From an uncultured bacterium (GTDB lineage Bacteria > Myxococcota_A > Polyangia > Polyangiales > Houyiibacteriaceae): 37,148 nt of DNA. Both the position numbers and the translations under genes were made by a program. The number at the start of each line of letters is the position of its first letter. Within the stretch, counting starts at the first letter, position 1. The stretch spans positions 1 through 37,148 of the forward strand of contig CALJDU010000071.1 in assembly GCA_938024995.1 (NCBI GenBank), in the 5' to 3' direction. Of this stretch, positions 31,843 through 37,148 are shown piece by piece. The notes beneath the pieces were generated by a model that was given only the letters and a program-made list of their open reading frames with translations, was not told the DNA's origin and did no database searches.

Positions 31843-33633
31843 CTATTCAGCAAGCAGCACACCATCGACTCGAGTTCCTTGCTCCGGTGTGGTGCCTGAT
31901 GTTCGGTCGGATCTGTTCTCGACTGGGGGACGTCGTGTTCGTTCCTCGCGCATTCGCGTCCGTGTTCGTTTGGCGGCTGGAGGCTCGACCCGAGCGGTCG
32001 GGTCGCGGTTGTCGTCGTTGTCCGTGACCAGCGATCCTCTCCGGCTATCCGCACTGCTTCCGTTGGCCGCGTTCGTGTTGTCCGGGCTCGTGTTGTCCGG
32101 GCTCGTGTTGTCCGCGAGCCCGTCATGGACGGCGCCTGGGTCGTTGTTCGCGCTCCCGTCGTTCTCGACCGAGTGCGCGCTCGTGATGTCGCGCGTTCTG
32201 GACGGTCCGCTTGCCACGTCGCGATTGCGCACAACATCCCTGTCGACCTCGTTCGTGGCCCGCTGCTGTTGTAAAATCCACCACCCGAAGACGGCGATCG
32301 CGGTCGCCCCAAGCGCCAGCCACCACGTTCGACTCGGGCGCGCCTTTTGAGCGGGGACGGAGGAGACCGAGAGTTCGTTTCGCGCGACTGTGAGATCGGC
32401 AAGGGATGGACCGGACAGGTCGGTGGTCTCTCCGGTCGTCGCCAGATCCATATCGGGCAGCGGAGAGGGCTTGGGGAGCGGCGCGTTCGGAATCGGGATG
32501 CGCGCGACACGCCGTGCAGGAGCGACGGTGGGCATGCTGCTTGGACGCGTGCTTGTCGCTTTCGACGGACCTTCGTGCTCGTCGGGTAACCTAGAGGGTT
32601 CTTGTTGCGTGAGCGTCGGTGCAGAGCTGATCGGGGATTTTCTCTGCTCCGAGTTCGGCTGCGCTCTCTCTTTCTGGTCAGCGGTTCGCTGCCGTCGCAC
32701 AGCCGTCGCGAGCTGCCCCAAATGGTCGTGGTCGGGCACCACCGCGCGTGGCTCCGCGGCGCGAAGCGCTTCCGCGAACAGCTCGGCGGTCTGATAGCGA
32801 TCTTGCCGATCTGGTGACAGCGCCTTCATCACCACCGCATCGAGCGCTCGCGAGACCGAGGTGTAGTGACGTGGAGACTTGAGTTTGGGTTCGCGAACCA
32901 CGTCGAGCAACGCCATCTCGCGCAGCCCCTCAAATGCCCGTCGGCCCACCAACAGTTCCCACAGCACCAACGCGAGCGCGTAGACATCCGAGCTCGGCGT
33001 CAACGGTAGACCCTGTGCTTGCTCCGGTGACATGTACCGAAGCTTCCCCTTGATCGTGTCTTGGGTGTGCCCTTGACGTAGTTCCGACTTCGCGATCCCA
33101 AAGTCGATCACTTTCACGTGTCCTTTGCGCGAGAGCAAAATGTTCCCAGGGCTCACGTCACGGTGAATGATGTTGAGCGGTCCGTCGGTCTCATCGGTCG
33201 CCTCATGTGCTGCGTGGAGCGCGTCGGCAACTGTGATCGCGATCGACACCGCGACCGAGGGGTCGAGGCACCGCTGTGCTTTCCGAAGGTCGCGCGAAAG
33301 GTCTGCTAACGAGCAGCCATCGACGTACTCCATCACAAGGAAAAAGTGCTCACCGACCTGCCCGAACTCCTCCACGCGAACGATGTTGGGGTGGTCGAGT
33401 TGAGAGCCAAGCAACGCCTCATCAACAAACATCTGGACGATCTCTGGACGCTCGACGAGGTGCGGGTGAATGATCTTCAACGCGACATCGCGCCGAAAAC
33501 CCTTCGCGCCCGTCCGACTCGCTCGGTAGAGCATGGCCATTCCGCCGCTCTTGATCTTTGACGTGATCGTGTAGCCGCCAAACTCGGAGTCGGACGTGAG
33601 CGCATCGCTCTCCACGTGCACCTGCGTTCGCAC
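31843..33633 (-). CDS. Eukaryote-like serine/threonine protein kinase, membrane-anchored
   Basis: The start is GTG 33633. The 596 residues begin with a Hanks-type kinase domain (about 20-292): glycine loop KIKSGGMAMLYRA, VALK with Lys53, Glu72 in helix C, IIHRDVSPGN (Asp159, Asn164), DFGIAK (177-182), YMSPEQAQG and SSDVYALALVLWELL. All catalytic residues are present, so it should be active. A Pro/Ser/Arg-rich cytoplasmic linker leads to one membrane helix at about 436-455 (TWWLALGATAIAVFGWWIL). The roughly 140-residue outer part is Asp/Asn/Ser/Arg-rich with a repeated D-N-T-S-P unit, and no PASTA or PEGA sensor. How it senses a signal is unclear. The TPR/lipoprotein genes downstream are the obvious candidate partners. 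Confidence 0.95.
   Translation of the reverse strand: MRTQVHVESDALTSDSEFGGYTITSKIKSGGMAMLYRASRTGAKGFRRDVALKIIHPHLVERPEIVQMFVDEALLGSQLDHPNIVRVEEFGQVGEHFFLVMEYVDGCSLADLSRDLRKAQRCLDPSVAVSIAITVADALHAAHEATDETDGPLNIIHRDVSPGNILLSRKGHVKVIDFGIAKSELRQGHTQDTIKGKLRYMSPEQAQGLPLTPSSDVYALALVLWELLVGRRAFEGLREMALLDVVREPKLKSPRHYTSVSRALDAVVMKALSPDRQDRYQTAELFAEALRAAEPRAVVPDHDHLGQLATAVRRQRTADQKERAQPNSEQRKSPISSAPTLTQQEPSRLPDEHEGPSKATSTRPSSMPTVAPARRVARIPIPNAPLPKPSPLPDMDLATTGETTDLSGPSLADLTVARNELSVSSVPAQKARPSRTWWLALGATAIAVFGWWILQQQRATNEVDRDVVRNRDVASGPSRTRDITSAHSVENDGSANNDPGAVHDGLADNTSPDNTSPDNTNAANGSSADSRRGSLVTDNDDNRDPTARVEPPAAKRTRTRMREERTRRPPVENRSDRTSGTTPEQGTRVDGVLLAE
32075..32114. repeat. 15-bp tandem repeat in kinase outer segment
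   Basis: The 15-base unit GTGTTGTCCGGGCTC occurs at 32075-32089 and 32090-32104, followed by a partial copy to 32114. In the kinase gene it encodes D-N-T-S-P repeated. The unit is a multiple of three, so copy number can change without a frameshift. It lies in the disordered extracytoplasmic tail. Confidence 0.85.
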
Positions 33634-33720
33634 GCGCGCAATCTAACACTCTTTGTGTGCCTCGCCGTGACACAGAACCTCAAGCGAGGTGTCGGAGCTG
33701 GGCTTCGGCTTGTCCGAAGG

Positions 33721-33777
33721 TGACCGCGTTTCCTTGACGCCCACGGCTTGAGGACTACCGTCCTGGTCCCGCGGTCA
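33721..33777 (+). promoter_or_regulatory. aspS promoter candidate with flanking inverted repeat
   Basis: TTGACG (33734-33739) and TACCGT (33756-33761) are separated by 16 bases, a plausible sigma-70 pair with a near-consensus -35. They lie inside a perfect 8-bp inverted repeat, TGACCGCG (33721-33728) and CGCGGTCA (33770-33777). A smaller hairpin GGAC-TACC-GTCC overlaps the -10. The gene's ribosome site is AAAGGA at 33794-33799, before GTG 33806. Confidence 0.45.
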
Positions 33778-33805
33778 GACACCCCGCGCGGACAAAGGAA
33801 ACACA

Positions 33806-35665
33806 GTGGCTCGCTTCATCGACGATCTTAAACGAACGCACTCTTGTGGAGACCTTCGCCTCGAAAATGATGGCGACGAGGTCGTGCTCTTCGGCTGGGT
33901 GCACAATCGCCGCGATCACGGCGGCTGCATCTTCATCGATCTCCGCGACCGCGATGGCCTGACCCAGATCGTCTTCGATCCCAGCGAGGTCAAAGAGCCG
34001 TTCCCGATCGGCGACTCGGCGCGCAGCGAGTGGGTCTTGGGCATCCGCGGCCGCGTTCGTGATCGCGGCGACAAGCTCCGTAACCCGCGGCTCGACACGG
34101 GCGCCATTGAGGTGCTCGCGCTTGAGGCGACCGTCTTCAACAAGGCGCTCACGCCTCCCTTCGAGATCGAAGACGGCGTCGCGACCAACGAAGAGAAGCG
34201 GCTCGAGCATCGCTACCTCGATCTCCGTCGCCCGATCCTTCAGCGCAACCTCATCATGCGCAGCAAGCTCAACAACACCGCGCGTGACTACTTCATTGGC
34301 GAGGGCTTCATCGAGGTCGAGACGCCGTTTATGGTCAAGTACACGCCAGGCGGCGCGCGGAACTTCTTGGTTCCCTCACGCCTTACGCCGGGCAACTTCT
34401 ACGCGCTCGCGGAGAGCCCGCAGCTCTACAAGCAGCTCTTGATGTGCGCGGGCTTCGACAAGTACTTCCAGATCACGCGCTGCTTCCGCGACGAGGACCT
34501 GCGGATCGATCGTCAGCCCGAGTTCAGCCAGTGCGATGTCGAGATGTCCTTCATCAACCAGGACGATCTCTTCAAGGTCCTCGAGGGCCTGGTCTTCCGC
34601 TTGTGGAAGGACGTGCTCGGCTTTGATCTCAAGGAGCGCTTCCCGACGGGTGAGTTCCCGCGTTTGCCCTTCGACGAGAGCATGCGCCGCTTCGGCAACG
34701 ACAAGCCCGACATGCGTTTTGGTCTGGAGCACGTGGAGCTCACCGACATCATCGTCGAGCACGACGGCGGCAACGTTCCGCTTCTTCAGCCGATCGCCGC
34801 GAAGTTCAAGGACGGCACCTACCGCAAAGAGCTCCCGGAAGAGATCGTCAAAGCGATCCGCGTTCCCGCGGAGTACAAGCTCTCGCGCAAGGACGTCGAT
34901 GAGCTCGAGAAGTTCTGCAAGCAGAACGGCGCCAAGGGTCTCGGTCGCGCCAAGGTAAACGATGGCGGCGCGTGGACGCAGAGCCCGTTCGCCAAGGTCA
35001 TCACCGACGATCTGCGCGACGCGATCAACAAGGCGTGCGGCGCGGAGCCGGGCGACTTGATCCTCTTGCAGTTCGGCAAAGAGGCGCGCGTCCAGACCGT
35101 CATGGCGAACCTCCGCGTTCACCTCGGCAAGAAGTTCGGCTTGATCCCCGAGGTCGGCACGGACGGCGACTGGAACTTCTTGTGGGTCGTGAACCCGCCG
35201 CTCTTCGAGGCCAACGACGACGGAACGTGGGCCGCGGCGCACCACGTCTTCACGCGCCCGCACGACGAAGACATCGCGAAGCTCGAGAGCGATCCCGGCA
35301 TGGTGAAGTGCTATCGCTACGACCTCGTGCTCAACGGCTTCGAGATCGCCGGTGGCTCCATTCGCTTGCACGACCCCGAGGTCCAAAAGCGCGTCTTCAA
35401 CGTGATCGGCCTGAGCGACGAAGAGGGTCGGGACAAGTTCGGCTTCCTGCTCGACGCGCTCACCTACGGCGCGCCTCCGCATGGCGGGATCGCCTTCGGC
35501 ATGGACCGGGTCGCGATGCTGGCCGCACACACCGAATCGATCCGCGACGTCATCGCGTTCCCGAAGACGCAGCGCGCGAACGACTTGATGACCGGCGCCC
35601 CGGGACCCGTCGACGCGAAGCAGCTCGCCGATCTCAAGATCCGAACCGCCGTCGACCCCAAGTAA
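33806..35665 (+). CDS. aspS: Aspartate--tRNA ligase, bacterial type
   Basis: The enzyme charges tRNA-Asp with aspartate using ATP, in the cytoplasm. GTG 33806 has AAAGGA six bases upstream. The N-terminal OB fold (about 1-110) contains GWVHNRRDHGGCIFIDLRDRDG. The class II catalytic core shows YLDLRRP, the tRNA/ATP-binding stretch ARNFLVPSR with ESPQLYKQLLM, motif 2 FRDEDLR (227-233) with DRQPEFSQCDVEMSF, and motif 3 GIAFGMDRVAML. A GAD insert of bacterial type lies between about 300 and 430. The length of 619 residues is normal for bacteria. His38 stands where E. coli has Leu, as in non-discriminating enzymes that also charge tRNA-Asn; the other diagnostic position (Lys90) looks discriminating. 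Identification is secure; specificity is open. Confidence 0.98.
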   Translation: MARFIDDLKRTHSCGDLRLENDGDEVVLFGWVHNRRDHGGCIFIDLRDRDGLTQIVFDPSEVKEPFPIGDSARSEWVLGIRGRVRDRGDKLRNPRLDTGAIEVLALEATVFNKALTPPFEIEDGVATNEEKRLEHRYLDLRRPILQRNLIMRSKLNNTARDYFIGEGFIEVETPFMVKYTPGGARNFLVPSRLTPGNFYALAESPQLYKQLLMCAGFDKYFQITRCFRDEDLRIDRQPEFSQCDVEMSFINQDDLFKVLEGLVFRLWKDVLGFDLKERFPTGEFPRLPFDESMRRFGNDKPDMRFGLEHVELTDIIVEHDGGNVPLLQPIAAKFKDGTYRKELPEEIVKAIRVPAEYKLSRKDVDELEKFCKQNGAKGLGRAKVNDGGAWTQSPFAKVITDDLRDAINKACGAEPGDLILLQFGKEARVQTVMANLRVHLGKKFGLIPEVGTDGDWNFLWVVNPPLFEANDDGTWAAAHHVFTRPHDEDIAKLESDPGMVKCYRYDLVLNGFEIAGGSIRLHDPEVQKRVFNVIGLSDEEGRDKFGFLLDALTYGAPPHGGIAFGMDRVAMLAAHTESIRDVIAFPKTQRANDLMTGAPGPVDAKQLADLKIRTAVDPK

Positions 35666-35686
35666 GTCGTCGGTCACAAAAAAGGA

Positions 35687-35718
35687 AAAACGGCGCGCCC
35701 TCTCAGGCGCGCCGTTTT
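35687..35718. terminator. Strong bidirectional terminator after aspS
   Basis: AAAACGGCGCGCC (35687-35699) and GGCGCGCCGTTTT (35706-35718) form a perfect 13-bp stem around a 6-base loop, followed by CTTTT on the plus strand and CCTTTTTT on the minus strand. It lies 21 bases after aspS and 21 bases beyond the end of the convergent cysteine-rich gene. Confidence 0.95.
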
Positions 35719-35739
35719 CTTTTGTGAGCTGCGCTCTGT

Positions 35740-37148
35740 CTACATGCCGGGTGAGCAACCCAGCGCGAAGGCGTCGAGGTTGTCGCCTGCGCGAAGCCGG
35801 CTCTGCGTCGCGACCTGGTCGGCGGGACACGAGACCATCCGGAACGCGCTGCCGCCCGAGCCGCCAAACGGCGTCAGGCTGGTGCCGCCCGAGAGCGTGA
35901 GTCCGTCGGCGTCCACGCCGAGCTGCTGGCATCGAAGCGCGACCTGGTCGACAAGCCTGTTGGCGCGACCACCGAAGCCCGTCACCACCTCACCCGCAGG
36001 ACACTCCACCCGCGTCGAGCCTCCTGGTCGGGTGCCGCGGAAGAACGAAGCGTTGAATCGCTCGCTGAACGTGATGCCGGATGGCGCTGACAGAGGACCA
36101 ACGACCAAGGCCTCGCGACAGATCGGTCCCGCACCGGTCAAAGGTCCGCTTCCCGCGAAGGTGAAGCCTGTGACGACCATCCCGCCTGGGCAGGCATCCT
36201 CGAAGAGGTCGCCGCCGGTTCGGTTGCCGACCATCGTGGTGGTGGTCGGCGCCGCGGTCTCGACCGTGTAGGCCGGCTCGATGGCGCGACACACCAAGCC
36301 GAAGCTGTCGAGGCCGTCTCCTGCGCTGCCGAATACGCCGGCTGCGACGGTACCGGCAGGACAGCTCGTGACCGCGAAGGCGCTCCCGCCAGAACCACCC
36401 ACAGGCTCGAGGGCGCTCGCGGCGCCGATCTCAAGCTCATACTCATCACCCGCAACAGCAAGCTCGACGGGCGCACATTGTGGGACGAGCTGATCGATCA
36501 GAAGGTTCGCTCGCCCGCCGAAGCCGACAATCACCTGACCTGTGGGGCAAACTCGGCGCGTCGCGGCGCCCGTGCCTCGACCGTGGGGCGAGAGCCTGGA
36601 CGCGCCCCCCGTCGAGAACCTCGGGTCCGCTGCGCCTGAGATGTTCATCTCGGCGCACAGACCTGTGATCCGTGTGATGAAGCCCGACACCACGACCTCC
36701 AGTTGCTTCAGCACCTCCCCTTCCGGGCAGACATCCTCGAACGCGTCTCCGCCTCGACCGCCGCGGCGCGTTGTGTTGCGCGCGATCCCAGCCTGGAACG
36801 CGTCGACGGGTACACGGCAGCTCGACATGCCGCCACACACGCCTGCGGAACACGCGTCGCCCGTGGTGCACATGTCGCCGTCGTCGCAGGCGGTTCCATC
36901 CGCGACGGGCATCGCGGCGCAGTCACCGGTCGCCGGGTCGCACATCCCGACCATGCACATGTCGGTCAGGTCAGAGCAGTCCGTCTCCGTGCCTCCGCAG
37001 GTGCCGGCCGTGCAGACGTCGCCCGCGGTACACGCCGAACCGTCGTCGCACTCGGTGCCGTCGTCGCGCGGGGAGGGCATGCAGCCTTCGACCGGGTCGC
37101 ACGCGCCAACGCTACAATCGTCATCAATCGACGAGCAGTCGAGCGTCT
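35740..37148 (-). CDS. Cysteine-rich repeat protein, 5' part outside the window
   Basis: The reading frame is open to the window edge, so the start and any signal peptide are missing; the visible part is 468 residues. The N-terminal region is a chain of cysteine units of the form D-G-T-x-C-D-D-G-x-x-C-T-x-G-D-x-C-x-x-G-x-C, each about 35 residues and typical of large myxobacterial surface proteins. The C-terminal part is an internal duplication (36283-36774 and 35752-36231). Each copy has three modules built on C-P-x-G-x-V-x-x-G-F-x-G-R-x-x-x-x-x-D-x-x-x-x-x-C and a GGSGGSAF turn. The pattern recalls beta-prism folds of the VMO-I or jacalin type. A secreted or surface glycan-binding role is inferred. 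It ends at the terminator shared with aspS. Confidence 0.85.
   Translation of the reverse strand, partial: TLDCSSIDDDCSVGACDPVEGCMPSPRDDGTECDDGSACTAGDVCTAGTCGGTETDCSDLTDMCMVGMCDPATGDCAAMPVADGTACDDGDMCTTGDACSAGVCGGMSSCRVPVDAFQAGIARNTTRRGGRGGDAFEDVCPEGEVLKQLEVVVSGFITRITGLCAEMNISGAADPRFSTGGASRLSPHGRGTGAATRRVCPTGQVIVGFGGRANLLIDQLVPQCAPVELAVAGDEYELEIGAASALEPVGGSGGSAFAVTSCPAGTVAAGVFGSAGDGLDSFGLVCRAIEPAYTVETAAPTTTTMVGNRTGGDLFEDACPGGMVVTGFTFAGSGPLTGAGPICREALVVGPLSAPSGITFSERFNASFFRGTRPGGSTRVECPAGEVVTGFGGRANRLVDQVALRCQQLGVDADGLTLSGGTSLTPFGGSGGSAFRMVSCPADQVATQSRLRAGDNLDAFALGCSPGM

Noticed and set aside
31797..32510. A 237-residue Arg/Thr-rich minus-strand open frame overlapping the kinase C-terminal part.
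   Set aside because: It shares the strand but not the frame of the kinase gene. The kinase frame has a membrane helix and a coherent linker, and the alternative is a Thr/Arg repeat shadow of the low-complexity DNA.
33721..33805. The inverted repeat in the aspS leader as a T-box or other riboswitch.
   Set aside because: T-boxes are not expected in this phylum for aspS, no specifier or antiterminator motif is visible, and the arms flank the promoter rather than lying in the transcript.

Overview
This 37 kb, high-GC window looks like the chromosome of a large-genome myxobacterium (phylum Myxococcota). A Polyangiales or Sandaracinaceae-type organism is my best guess. The reasons are the many lipoproteins with C-x-x-D-x-D-C-type cysteine motifs, a eukaryote-like Ser/Thr kinase with the HRDVSPGN catalytic loop, an AgmX/PglI-type protein, and families shared with Planctomycetes (DUF1592/DUF1588, DUF1552, sulfatase-like proteins). 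I see no phage, integrase, transposase or CRISPR array. The window is chromosomal core plus lineage-specific surface genes.

Layout. (1) 1-670: no convincing gene, but two identical 91-bp copies of a hairpin-forming repeat. (2) 671-3006 (+): two overlapping lipoprotein genes. (3) 3191-3913 (+): an LTxxQ-type periplasmic protein ending at a terminator shared with the convergent genes. (4) 3998-16869 (-): a five-gene run read from right to left. It begins with two giant alpha-2-macroglobulin-like proteins joined by an ATGA overlap, followed by a zinc-ribbon protein, a class II CPD photolyase and a small protein with weak resemblance to the AhpD fold. (5) 17120-18690 (+): an unknown single-TM protein overlapping a GH113-like lipoprotein, then a terminator facing a CAU-anticodon tRNA (-) that has a near-consensus promoter. 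(6) A LuxR-type regulator (-) is divergent from a long plus-strand run: sulfatase-like lipoprotein, SDR, DUF1592-type lipoprotein, DUF1552 Tat protein, lipase-like hydrolase, and zinc-ribbon/TM/AgmX-type protein. (7) 28369-33633 (-): a kinase, then a TPR/TM protein and two lipoproteins chained by ATGA overlaps. (8) 33806-35665 (+): aspS with a strong terminator. (9) 35740 to the window end (-): a partial cysteine-rich secreted protein with an internal duplication.

Themes. Most genes encode cell-envelope proteins, and several pairs are translationally coupled (ATGA or TGATG), which suggests stoichiometric complexes. The most unusual observation is in the paired alpha-2-macroglobulin-like proteins. 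Both lack an evident thioester motif, and both carry the same roughly 200-residue insert ending in a stretch like the C-terminal calcium-binding region of type II secretion pseudopilin GspG. Other points of interest are the sulfatase-like protein that lacks the formylglycine cysteine, the unknown membrane partner of the GH113-like enzyme, the Met/Thr-rich linker in the AgmX-type protein, and the 5'-end hairpin repeat. All functions are read from motifs by eye; no database search was possible.
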